A stretch of DNA of 64,000 nt from Apophysomyces variabilis (Eukaryota; Mucoromycota; Mucoromycetes; Mucorales; Mucoraceae). Shown here in pieces: positions 33,512-43,768 of the stretch. The stretch spans positions 124,001-188,000 of the forward strand of contig MZZL01000400.1 of NCBI GenBank assembly GCA_002749535.1. The letters are read 5' to 3'. The notes under the pieces are model-generated. The model worked only from the letters and a program-made list of their open reading frames with translations, did not search any database and had not been told where the DNA came from. A program made the position numbers and the translations under genes. Within the stretch, counting starts at the first letter, position 1. Each line of letters starts with the position of its first letter.

Positions 33512-33926
33512 TGTCGTATGTGTTAGAGACAAATGAGATAAAAGAAAATCGGACAATAGAATCCTTTGAGACTGAGTCGAGATTGTTTTTATTATCATTA
33601 TGTTTTCACGACTATTTATATGTTGTCTCTAAATGTAAGTGTATGCGTTGTATAATATGTTGTTCTATGTGTTGTCTCTATAGATGCAGTGTAGATCTAT
33701 GAGGATAGAGAAATGTAAAGAAAGAGGGAAAGAACCACCTTGCATAGATTAAACTGTACACTTAGTTTGATACATGATGCATGTAGTAAGATGGTCTGAT
33801 CGTCTTTATACTGCGTAAAGGAGAGAGCTACATTGCATGTAAAATATGATGATCCATATACCAAATTGGGAAACTATATTGTAGTCCCGCTATTAAGGTG
33901 TATAACGACATACTAGCTATACAACA
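33512..33926 (-). repeat. 5' LTR of the family-1 Gypsy element
   Basis: 415 bp, carrying the promoter for Gag-Pol on the minus strand. All five differences from the partner LTR are T or A here. Confidence 0.92.
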
Positions 33927-34123
33927 ACAGAAAACCTCCCACTGAAGATTCAAACAGTCGTTCTATCAAACGTAGACGCGCTTAGAACATGTCTTTTCCC
34001 TAATTTTTCCCACTGGGTTTTTTGACAGGGTTTTTATCGACATTGCTATTGATATCAATATCTACAAGCATAGAGACTTTACATAACCATTTCAAATGGT
34101 TGTCCCAACCTGGCAGGGAGCAA

Positions 34124-34567
34124 TGTCATATCCGACATCCTTTTCATAGTGATTTAGCCATATTTTCTGAATCTTGGCAATGTCTCAGCTATAGCCAGGT
34201 GAACTTCTTGTAAAACTTTTCATGTTATACAAGATTACATATTTATCTCTAATTCTGACTTTCGGTATCTGAAAAAAGAACTTTTTGTTCCTAGCTTTCT
34301 TACTGATTACCAGGAACTATCATTGTCTTATCCTTAACATCAATAACACTTGATTCTTCAATTGTACCATTGGTTTATGTTACAGACAATTGGATGAAAA
34401 CTTTTCTTCTTATGTTATTAGTTTACAAGAAGTTTCATACTTATAGTCCCGATTATTCAACTAGAAAACTATAAAAGAAAAGCACTTGAAAATAAAGAAC
34501 ATCATCTCAGTCTCACTGATTCCATCGGTTATCCTTTCTTTATTTTGATCTCACTTTTGACACTTCA
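34124..34567 (+). repeat. Right (3') LTR of the family-2 element
   Basis: 444 bp, ending TTCA next to the AGGTT target duplication. Twelve of its 13 differences from the left LTR are T or A here where the left has C or G. Confidence 0.9.
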
Positions 34568-34572
34568 AGGTT

Positions 34573-35024
34573 ATTATAGTGTCTTTTACTTCTTTACATA
34601 TATAATTAACTAGATTTATATCTTATAAAATAGTTAATATTTTTAGAATCTTAATTATTCTTTTCTTTTGAATAAATTAAATTTGATTCAAAATTGTACT
34701 AATTAGTTTAAATGAAAAATAACTTTGGTTCTTTAGTTTTTTTATAGAATACTAAAAATAATAATAATAATAATAATATGTACTAAACAAATGCAAATAA
34801 TATATAAAAAATTTATAAGTTATAAAAAGTTTCTTTAGCTAATTACAATTAAATATACTATATAATAGCTGTAAAAATATAAAGCACTAGTATATATTAG
34901 ATTAAATTAACATAACTATTAAAAATATAGACATTCTTTGAAAAAGCTTTTAGATATTACCATTCAATTTTGTAATTTGATTTTAATTTGATTTGTAATC
35001 TTGTCTGGTTTCATAGACATCAAC
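34573..35024. other. Very AT-rich spacer between LTR element and tRNA
   Basis: Low-complexity A/T sequence including an (AAT)n run at about 34757-34779. There is no coding frame. It is the upstream flank of the tRNA-Pro gene, where the family-2 element integrated about 460 bp away. Confidence 0.5.
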
Positions 35025-35096
35025 GGCTTCTTGGTTTAGTGGTATAATTCTCGCTTAGGGTGCGAGAGGTCCCGGGTTCGATTCCCGGAGAAGCCC
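35025..35096 (+). tRNA. tRNA-Pro (anticodon AGG)
   Basis: The 72-nt sequence folds as a cloverleaf: acceptor stem GGCTTCT with AGAAGCC, D-arm with TGGTTTAGTGGTATAAT (A box), anticodon stem CTCGC/GCGAG around loop TTAGGGT (anticodon AGG, reading CCT), and T-arm CCGGGTTCGATTCCCGG (B box). Discriminator base C. A T-run (35097-35101) follows directly as a Pol III terminator. No intron. Confidence 0.95.
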
Positions 35097-35119
35097 TTTT
35101 TGAAGTTTTGTAAACTTTT

Positions 35120-36700
35120 GTAGTGCGCTGTCGTGCGCGGTATTTTCTTCCTGGAAAGGTCAAACCCACTGGGGATCAAGGGTAACAAAAGAGATAGAAT
35201 AAACGATTACTTTTTTATTGCTAAGCAAATCCATGGATATTTATATTTTTTTCCTAAATCTAATTGTAACAATGCTGATACGGTCGAGCATTCGAAATAA
35301 GTAAAATAAACGGGCAAGAGATTATGTAATGGTTTTGCTGAGCATGGTCCTCCTGGAGATGTTGCTCTTTTGTAGTGATGGCCGAAGCGTTAAAGGTTTA
35401 CCGGTTTTGGATCAAGGCCGATCTGAGCAAAAGGTTTGTGTCACTACAACTTTGCAGGCACGACAGCGCATGTGTCATAGCCGTATTCTTGAGGTGGTAA
35501 GCCAATGGCCAGGAAAAGACGAGACAAAGATAGTGAATGATAGAATCACAATAAAAATAAGTGGATAAGATGATGTTTTATTCTTCGTTGATCTCATGGA
35601 TATTTATATATTTTTTTCTACTTCTAAATTATGTAATCTTCTCGGTACGATGATAGAAAAGGGAACTCTGTTAAAAAGACAAAAGGTAAAGTGCGGTAGA
35701 TGAGAGCTTCTTCGAGATTCGATCTTTTTTGGACAAACACCGAGAGAAGCAAAGACTTGCCTTCTTCGGTGCTAAGCGTGATTGGCCGATGGTCTGTACT
35801 ACGACACATGTCGTGCCTGATGTTTTCTTTCCTGCATCGGCCGATCCCACTGGGACCAAGGGTAACAAAACAAGTACGGAGTAACCGGATAGTACCATCT
35901 GACGCTGCGCAAGTCTCTAGCATCTATTCAAATTTAATTTTAAGAACGTCGAAAGAGTCACCGTTGCAAAATTTGAAATAAACATGCAACACATTAATGT
36001 AACGATATTGCTAAGCACCGCGATTCTGGAGATGTTGCTGTTTTGCAATGAAGGTTGATGAAACCAATTAGACCAAGACCATGTATGCAAAAGTTTGTGT
36101 CGTTATATCTTTGTGTGAATACCCCATTTTTCCTTCTGCTTTCTTTTTTTATTTTCTTTAATCCGGAACAAGCAAGGAAAATCACCATATTTTGTCAGGT
36201 CAACGATCCAATCCGTCTTCTATCGAGACCGACCCTTTATATATTCGCAATATCTTTGGTAGATAAATTTTTTGATACGCAAAGATTATCTGGGTAATTC
36301 TTTGTTCTGATTGATTGGTCAATCGCCGGCAAAAAGAGTCATGAGTTCATTGCCGTATAACCGAGTTCATAAGTCAAGGGCCGAGATAACAAATTGACCA
36401 ATATCCAAGAAAGAACAAAATTCGGAGCTGCGAAAAGATATTATGACAATGGCCGTTTTAGAGATGTTGCCCTTATGGTCCCTCAAAGACTGTATGCTTA
36501 TCCAATCGTTAATGGGGTTGCATGTAAACCGAGAGGATAAAGGAAGCACGGTAAGTAGTCAAAAGGTATTTAATAAGCTGCAGAGATTTTACTGTGATAT
36601 AACATGCAAGCAAGCACAGTCAACCATCAACAGATATTTATTTTGCGATCTCTGGCTTCTTATGACATGCGGAACACATCAAATCAAAACGAGATGTCTG
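35120..36700. repeat. Cluster of diverged repeat units
   Basis: Several motifs recur in the same order. CCCACTGGG(G/A)(A/C)(T/C)CAAGGGTAACAAAA appears at about 35167 and 35849. CATGGATATTTATAT followed by a T-run appears at about 35231 and 35598. TGGAGATGTTGC(T/C) appears at about 35354 and 36030, with a diverged form (TTAGAGATGTTGCCC) at 36458. The units are roughly 0.4-0.7 kb and strongly diverged, as expected from old solo LTRs or another short element inserted repeatedly beside the tRNA. No coding frame is preserved. Confidence 0.5.
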
Positions 36701-36969
36701 CCCACCATGCCATACAGGTTGAAGGCGGTGCAAGTACAGCGACAGCAGATAGGAATGAAGATAATATAAGGAAAAAAAGAAAGAAAAAGAAAAAAGAGTA
36801 TTGTCTTCAATTGTTGTATCACACCTTGTTGGTTTCTATTGACCTCATATCTCCTACAAATCCGGAAACAAGCGGGCAATCAGCCTGAACAAACCAAATT
36901 ACTATCGCAGGATACAATTGCACCAACAGAGAGTAAATGTTATTGTTTAGCTTTCCATGAAACGCGATA

Positions 36970-38035
36970 CAGATTTACCTTTTTGCATGGTTCCTGTATA
37001 CACCAAGGTCCAGTCCTTGGATCGGCAGCAGTCCTCATCTTTCACTAATGCGTGGCTGGCCGGACAGCCGTCTGACCGAAAGCCCTTGGAAGTTCATCAA
37101 GAGCCCTGCAGCCCCGTGCCAAACAATCACCATGAGATCCTGATGCAGAAAGCCTCATATATATGGATTGCTCCCCCTTATGAACCTTCATAATCAAACA
37201 GCCGTCTTAATGCGGTTGACAGTGGGCTTCCGCATTCAACGTCCGCTTCCAATGCCGAATAATTGTTCACTTTTAGCCACGTCAATGATTCAGTCGATCG
37301 AGGTCTTACCCCACCAAAAGACAAGTGGTGTAGTCCATAACTGAACATTCAGAGGGCGAAAGTCCATACGAACAAATTGTCAGACACGTAAGGAGCCTAC
37401 TTTTGAAGGGCATGCCAAACCCCAATCACGTCTTACCGCAGTCATGTACCAATTCAGATCACGGAAAGTAACAATACGAATAGCACCGATCCAAGGACCA
37501 ACCACCTCCTACACGTGTTTGTGTATTTTTATTTTCAGTTTCATTTGTTCCTACTGTGTATTAAAAACTTATCATAGTTTTGCATATCAAAAAATGAATA
37601 AACAACCGGAAGAAAAGTGAAAGAGAAAGAGAAAGAAAGTGAGTTCTGGGCGATCTTCCCTTTCTATATCAGTTTTCTTTGATTAGACCACTGCTCTTTG
37701 AATCCCATAGTGTAAATTGAGCGTAAGAAGAAAAGAAAAGCGATAATGGCATGAAGAAAACTAAGCTATAAGAAAAGGAACCATAAAGTGTTACTGTTCT
37801 GCTCTGAATGGACGTGCCCTGATGTCCCTGCATCATGAAACCCCGTCTATAAGCACAGATGCTAACAGAGAGCGCATGTGCGACCAGAAAAGAGCTTATA
37901 TTCAATCTGCCTCACTAGGAAATAATTACGTTTCTCACTGTATATTAGAATTACAGAAACTTTGACATTGTTGCACGAGGATTCTGTTACCTTCATTTGA
38001 CAAATGTTTGAAACGGATTATAACAGCATCCGAAG
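36970..38035. repeat. Inverted segmental duplication, copy 1 (~1.07 kb)
   Basis: The sequence from about ACCTTTTTGCATGGTTCCTG to AACAGCATCCGAAG is the reverse complement of 58749-59812 with only a few percent differences. It encodes on the minus strand a 79-codon frame (NISSFLVAHALSVSICAYRR and onward) that is kept open in both copies and looks membrane-like (FSYSLVFFMPLSLFFSSY). No terminal repeats or target duplication were found. It may be a mobile element or a duplicated genomic block of unknown origin. Confidence 0.8.
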
Positions 38036-38801
38036 CAGGAAACCGGAAGTTTACTTGCTTTGACTTGTTTACATGGTAAACACAACGTTCATAAAGTTGA
38101 ATTAAAGATGTATATGGAACAGCGATTTAATGCAGTCTTAATGAAGAAAGAAGCGTATTGCTGATATAAATGAGAAATGAACAATACATTGGTGACGAGT
38201 GGGCAGAGACGGCGCGGAGATACAAGCAGCAGTAGCTGTAGTATGTATAGTCATTAATATTCTTTTCTACAACTTTAACCTTGTTACTTCTATCTTAAAC
38301 GATCAATTATGCTTAGAATATCCTGTAGTAGGACTCTGTTTTCTCGATCTTTGGCAACAATGCGATAACTGATTTCGGGCCAACACGTTCATTCAAAGGA
38401 TCTGCGTTGTCACGCAGCATAAACACAACTGATCCTAACCAGTCTTTTGTTTGATAAAACGACATAGCATCCTGCAAAAGACGAGATATCCTATTTGGAT
38501 CTTGGAGGAGAGATCCACGGACACATCGTTATCTCGCTCACTGTGACATCTACTGGACGGGTATCGGTGAATAGTAGGTTGTATACACAGCACACGACAA
38601 TGAATGCAAGGCCTTTCCAACAAAAACTAAATTCTATGTCGCGATCAAATGTCATGTGGTAAATGTAAGAGTTTAAGACCATAGTTACAGAAGACTGCGT
38701 TGTGTAAATAAAAGAGAGAGTCTATGTAAAAGCATCGTCTAACATGAAAATAAACTCGGACAATGTTTCTTTGACAAACAATGCGAAAGAACAACGTACC
38801 G
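38036..38801. other. Intergenic, nothing recognised
   Basis: Short frames only on both strands; no RNA gene or repeat was identified. Confidence 0.35.
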
Positions 38802-39262
38802 CTACCCATAACCAGAAGCAGGTTGTGGCAAATAAAGACATATAGAATGAAGAGATGACCTTAGTGTCGCATTAGTTATTGTTGCAAATGCAAGCCGGAT
38901 TGAAGCTGACGGCGACGCAAAATAAACGGTAGAAAATCTATTTCCGGATAAAATCGTATTTATGCATGAAATAGGCGTGATTTCACCGGCTTTATAATCA
39001 ACCGCAGTGGCAGTTTTTATACGACGAGAAGTCTGCACAGTCTTTGCGTGAACCATAGTATCTACGGTTGAATCAAAGTGTTGGTGGAGATACAGATTAG
39101 CATTCTTGGGTGCATTGGCGCTAAATATAGAAGAAGGAAAAAAAATGGCATGCACGTTTTCCGAGTCTGTTCCATTCCAGTCCGATAGACTTATCTCAAA
39201 AACCTCTATCTTGCAACTGATATGTTGAGATGTCTTTAACTCCTTTCTTATGCAACCTCAAC
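38802..39262 (-). other. Long open minus-strand frame overlapping the next gene's 5' end
   Basis: About 150 codons are open on the minus strand, from a stop near 39265 to the stop at 38802 (including CKIEVFEISLSDWNGTDSEN, LYLHQHFDSTVDTMVHAKTV, and RFSTVYFASPSASIRLAF). This length is unusual by chance in AT-rich DNA. It could be an exon of a gene divergent from the secreted-protein gene, but no good ATG or homology is visible and it overlaps that gene's start. Confidence 0.3.
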
Positions 39263-39910
39263 CAATTCTTCGCTCCATATTAGCAGCTTTACTTTTATAC
39301 GCAGTTCTTGTCGTTGCCATACCTGCAGGAAGGGATGATGAACTTTTCTTTTGGAACGACGCGGTTGTTTCTCGCCGAGGTGATACGATTGATGGAATCC
39401 GCAACGATAGCTCAATGATATCAGGTAAGGCTGGCTTTATCAAATATTCTAAGTATGAATGCTTACATTTCGAACAATAAAATGGCAGACTCTGGGTTGG
39501 CGGATAAGAGGACCAGTGTGTCGGAAGAAAAAGGACAATTGGAAGGCGAAGCGCAAAATTTAGTTATGCCGGAAAAACCAGATCAAGGGAAACCCCATCC
39601 TTTGGATGGTGCAAATCGTCCAGTCTATAAGCAGACGGACGACAAGATACTACCCGTCACAGTCGTTCCATTCCCTCCCACACTACAATATCGTGGAGGC
39701 ACTGTATACGATCGCATGAGAGCAGCCCTTTTTCGCCCAGCTCATGATAATGCGCTTAGCTCAATAGACAAACCGGTTAACAATCGTTATTATCGCCTAA
39801 GGGGAGGACTTTTGCAAAAGCATGTTTTAGGCATAGAAGAAAACGGACAAGTGCGCACTTTGATGTTGCCACGTACGGAAGACCGCCTGGTTTTTGCCAC
39901 GCTCTCATGA
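39250..39910 (+). CDS. Small secreted protein, uncharacterised
   Basis: Exons 39250-39424 and 39489-39910 with a 64-nt GT-AG intron encode 198 residues. The N-terminus is a classic signal peptide: basic n-region (MQPQPILR), hydrophobic core (SILAALLLYAVLVVA), and a likely cleavage near AIPAG. The mature part is hydrophilic and probably largely disordered in the middle (SEEKGQLEGEAQNLVMPEK), then has a more ordered C-terminus (YDRMRAALFRPAHDNALSS and RYYRLRGGLLQKHVLGIEE). No Cys is seen in the mature region. I do not recognise the family. Small secreted proteins of this kind can be cell-wall proteins or effectors, but nothing here tests that. The gene converges with the WD40 gene. Confidence 0.7.
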
Positions 39911-40074
39911 GGACAACCCGCGTTGAGATTTCTCTCGATTAACGAAGTAAATATTATCCAACTTAAACATAGTTTGTAACTCAAGAAAAATATTTTCTCA
40001 CTTTGAGTTGAGATGATGTTCAATGGATTCTTTGGATTTCTAAAATTTACTGTTCTACTTATAGTCTAGTATAT

Positions 40075-42654
40075 TTACATCAATGTTAAATTTCCATAGG
40101 AATCTTTATATTGATCAGTATCGCAATTACTAAACAAACAGCTTACCTTCTCATCGTACCACCACACTTTTACGGTTTGATCATCACTACAGCTGGCAAG
40201 CATGCCTTGCTTCGCGTTCCAAGCCGCATCATAGACAACGCCCGAGTGACCTCTCAGTTTCTGTAAGACCTCGCCTGTATCTTGGTCCCATATATAGACG
40301 TTACCATCCTAACAGAACCAGCTTAATAATCCCCTTATTCAATGTGACCATACCTCTGAACCTCCAACGATTAAGTTATTGTCAGCAAAATTAGCTTTGA
40401 CGAAATTTTTGGAAGTATTTTGGTGTCCTTTCAATTTGCGCATTGGACGCACCTATAACACATATGAGCATCTTCTTACCTAACTATGTATAACAAAATA
40501 CCATTCTAACATCCCATAAACGGTTGGAATTATCTTTTGAACTACTTAAAAGTAGAGTACCGCTGGAATTCATCTGGACTGAGGTTACTTCGCCAAGGTG
40601 GGATGAGATAGTTCGGATACAAAGCCCAGATACAATATCCCAGAATTTGATTGTGTTATCTTTCGAACTTGTAATGGTATTAGGACTGGTAGTTGTTTAA
40701 AGAGCTAGCCTTACCCGCTAATGATCAAATTACCCAAAGGATTGAAAATGGTTTTTGTTACAGCAAGCTGATGCCCGGGAAATGTCTTCACAATGGTGCC
40801 GGTGCTCACATCAAATAAACGCACCGTTTTATCATAACCGCCAGTAACCACATGATGCTACTTGATAGTAAGTATAAGATCATTTCAAGTTAGTCTTACT
40901 TCATTCGGATGATATTTAACGGAGTACACATCACCAGAGTGTCCTTGTAACGTATTTGCACAACTCGCTTTCGTATTTTTCACATTCCAAATCTGCGAAT
41001 AGGTTACATACTTGTCTTGTCTTGTTCAGACATCAGCAAGAACATACCTTTACGGTTCCATCACCACTTGCGCTGGAAAGAAAGTCGCCTAATCTCGTAG
41101 TAGAAACGTCCCATACCCTCGATCGGTGCCCTTCCAAGACATCAATGCATTTTGCCGTTTCGGTATCCCAAATACGGAGTGTATTGTCACTGCATACTCA
41201 TAGTAGGTTACTGCTGTTTTAATGCTTTTTAATTACCTCGAACCAGACACTATCCTCCGACCTTCTTCACCAATATACTCCACGCATTTGACGTTTCCGC
41301 GATGGCCTGTTAGAGTTGCGCCTACCGCGTTAGGTATTACAAAGCTAGTATAATCCTCAAGCAACCTGTAACGATGGTGTTAGGGTTTGAGAAATATTCC
41401 GCAAGAATAGGAAACATTACGAATTCACAGTCGGTGCAATCTTTGGATGATAGCGGGAAAATTCGATCTGATATGCAACTGCTTGCCTCAAAAGAGTTAA
41501 TAAGCGATCACGGGGGATGTGTCGGCTTCCTGTATGCCAATTAAGTACACCTTTTGACATCAAATAATGATTTACCATTTCGATCAGCATTTTCAAACTC
41601 AAGCATGCTCTGCAATTGATCTACCAAGTTTTCTCTACCAAGTACACCAGTTAGGAACGTTGCGAATACAGAAGTATGGCTATCGTTACCTTGCAGCCAT
41701 TATCCCTTCCCAGTTTTTAAAACTAGCGGCTTCGGGAATTGACTTCGCAGTAAGAAGGTAGCACATATCCTTGAATTCATTCGGTTTTGCTTGAAGATGC
41801 TCGAGAGGTTTCAACCGCTTATTCAGGAACGTAAATGCCTACAGCTGCAATTAGCAAGTTTAAATGATTAGTACCATTAGAGCTTGCTTTTTGAATTTCT
41901 CTTCGTTCGATATATTCCAAATATTGTTGCTTGTACACCGAATACAAAAACGACCTGTGATTCTTCACAAGTGGTTTTAAGCATAATTTTTCAACCTCTT
42001 GCCAATCACCATCTTCAAATATACAATAAGTTCCTTCACCCCCAAGTAAGTACTGCTTTAGAACTTACCTAAAATCGCCTTTTTCAGCCGTTTCACTTCC
42101 ATTGTTCGTTCTTCTCTCTCTTTCCATTTAACGTTTGTTTCATCGTAAAGAACCGATTGCGATGCGTGGTAGCCCTCGTCGGCGAGATATTGCATGATGA
42201 TGCTAATGATATCCTTTCCAAAAACCTTTATGAGGTAATCCTCCTTCCGTTTCCATTCGTACCTCTTTAATTTGTGGATCATTTGCGTTAAATATATCTT
42301 CGCTTGGACGAATATGTGAATTATGCATTCCGACGTTTTGACTATGTGTCGCATCGCTGCATCCCTTGGCTCAGTTTTTTATTGAATGCATCATACCAAC
42401 GGGTACCTTCGACGTTTCCGCGCCGATGTGCTTGACGATATACCATTTCGACACCATGCTGGATATTCACCGTCCATCTGCTGATCCATTTGCTGCTGCT
42501 GATCTACATGACTAACCGGTTCTTCTGTTTCTGCGATATGATCGACTTGATCGTTTTCCGGTACAAGGGTGTTTTCCTCCGACAACGATGACCCGTTTAA
42601 ATCGAGTTTCTCCAAACTATCGCTAATAGCGTTCTTTTCCGGTGGACTGCCCAT
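40075..42654 (-). CDS. LisH-CTLH-WD40 repeat protein
   Basis: A minus-strand gene with many introns. The first exons are 42407-42654, 42263-42356, 42069-42213, 41888-42012 and one beginning at 41838; splice phases agree throughout. Order: acidic N-terminus (MGSPPEKNAISDSLEKLDL), LisH motif (DIISIIMQYLADEGYHASQS), CTLH-like region (WQEVEKLCLKPLVKNHRSFL, YLEYIERREIQK|AFTFLNK), a linker with RHIPRDRLLTLLRQAV, then seven or so WD40 blades (GHRGNVKCVEYIGEEGRRIV through LASCSDDQTVKVWWYDEK). The layout resembles WDR26/Gid7 and Smu1 proteins, where LisH-CTLH drives oligomerisation and the propeller binds partners; the exact orthologue is not assigned. One intron (41839-41887) is GC-AG. The coding end is uncertain: reading through after WWYDEK gives a stop at 40075, but GTAAGC at 40146 could be a donor to a short last exon. 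Confidence 0.8.
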
Positions 42655-42809
42655 GATATTTGTAGCTGTGAAAGAAAGAATCGTGTATGCGGTCCGGGAA
42701 GCGCTTTCAACCGGTGAAGGTTTCTGTGGGGTGGGACACACACTAAGAGCATAACGGAGTTTCAAAATCTGGCCAGTCTTTCCATTGTTTTGTGGCTCAA
42801 AGTAGTACC
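42655..42809. promoter_or_regulatory. Upstream region of the WD40 gene
   Basis: This is the short space between the WD40 start codon and dispersed repeat copy B. It presumably holds the promoter, but no clear TATA box is seen. An alternative upstream in-frame start at 42765 would add 37 residues. Confidence 0.3.
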
Positions 42810-43768
42810 ATGTTTCTTTGCAACTATTTCATGATGTTTCGCGCTGATGCATAGGATATGCTTGCAATGCTAAATAGCTATTTAAGCTAATCGGATCAGG
42901 ATCTATGCATTCGTTTTATTATGCATTGTATTCAAGGATGTACTCTTTAGCATTGATTGAAGAATTTTGTCTTCCTTCCATACAGCATTCATTAGGATAA
43001 AAGGCAATGTTTTCTTTGTGTTCCGTCTTTATCTACTGTATTATAGGTCATTGATGATGCAAGACCTTATTTCCATTTATCTCTCAGTGCAGCGTCGTCA
43101 ATCATTCGTCATCCATCCAATTTACTGTCAATGACGTTGATTTTTGGCTTCAATGATCCGAACTATCTAAAAGCGAAGAATCAACATCTTTTTAGCTTTT
43201 TGGCTCTGTTCCCCATAAACCCAGTATGCATATCAATACATTATACGTAGTAGATGACTCTTTGCTCCATGTTTATGTTTTAACCTGCATGACAGCTGTG
43301 ACAGATCATCTTGGTTGAATGAGTGATCTTCCTGCACTCGATTCGGTTAACTGAATAAGAAATCATTTCCAATCATTCATCGTGTCACTCATACCTCTAT
43401 ACTCGAAGTACTCGCCAGATGTTGCCTCGCTTTAACTCTTCCGCAGCACGTCCCGATCCTGGCCTCACATGCCAGTTGGTCTCTTTTTGTGCCGCCCATC
43501 CAAAGAGGTGTGGAATGTACGCCTCACGCATATCAGGAATACACTTCGAGGCTATGTAAAAACGTTAATCTTAGCCTGCCATTTACTAACCATGAATTTT
43601 TTTTAACACTGTTTAAATGGACTTTGTATCCGCTGGAGGATCAAGGTCATGTCAGTGAACCATGTCTCCCACATATCTTCCTTACTAACGACGCATACTT
43701 ATATCTTTTTCAACTAAAGTTTGACCCTTTCTTATACGCAAAGTTTATTCAGCCTAGCGTAAAGTAAC
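42810..43768 (+). repeat. Dispersed repeat R1, copy B
   Basis: A direct-orientation partner of 16340-17310, with anchors in the same order and nearly equal spacing. It ends near CAGCCTAGCGTAAAGTAAC. The two copies are strongly diverged (perhaps two thirds identical by eye). Confidence 0.6.

Larger units (their letters stand above)
28385..33926 (-). mobile_element. Full-length Ty3/Gypsy chromovirus-type LTR retrotransposon (family 1)
   Basis: Two 415-bp LTRs (28385-28799 and 33512-33926) share TGTCGTAT...ATACGACA ends. They differ at 5 positions, all C/G in the left copy and T/A in the right. Coding is on the minus strand, so the right LTR is the 5' LTR. A polypurine tract (GGAAGGGGGTAA on the minus strand) lies just before the 3' LTR at 28800-28811. 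Only 27 nt separate the 5' LTR from the ATG; this leader starts with eight T and CCTTTGAATACC, with no tRNA-complementary TGG start. The element sits inside the gag of the family-2 element. Flanks GAGAC and ACAGA do not match, so the target duplication is lost or altered. A solo LTR at 10258 and a fragment at 22190 belong to the same family. Confidence 0.92.
26910..34567 (+). mobile_element. Gag-only LTR retrotransposon (family 2), interrupted by a Gypsy element
   Basis: Two 444-bp LTRs (26910-27353 and 34124-34567) begin TGTC(G/A)TATC and end TTTTGACACTTCA, and are flanked by AGGTT on both sides (26905-26909, 34568-34572), a perfect 5-bp target duplication. The LTRs differ at 13 positions, with no indels. 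After removing the inserted family-1 element (28385-33926), the internal region is only ~1.2 kb: a gag-like ORF plus ~200 bp ending in a purine-rich tract (GGCAGGGAGCAA) before the right LTR. No protease, reverse transcriptase or integrase is present, so it must rely on another element's enzymes. Confidence 0.9.

Noticed and set aside
36957..37193. 78-codon frame ending IWIAPPYEPS as a gene
   Set aside because: In the second copy of the duplication the same region is shifted and altered in the middle (near 59720), so the frame is not conserved.
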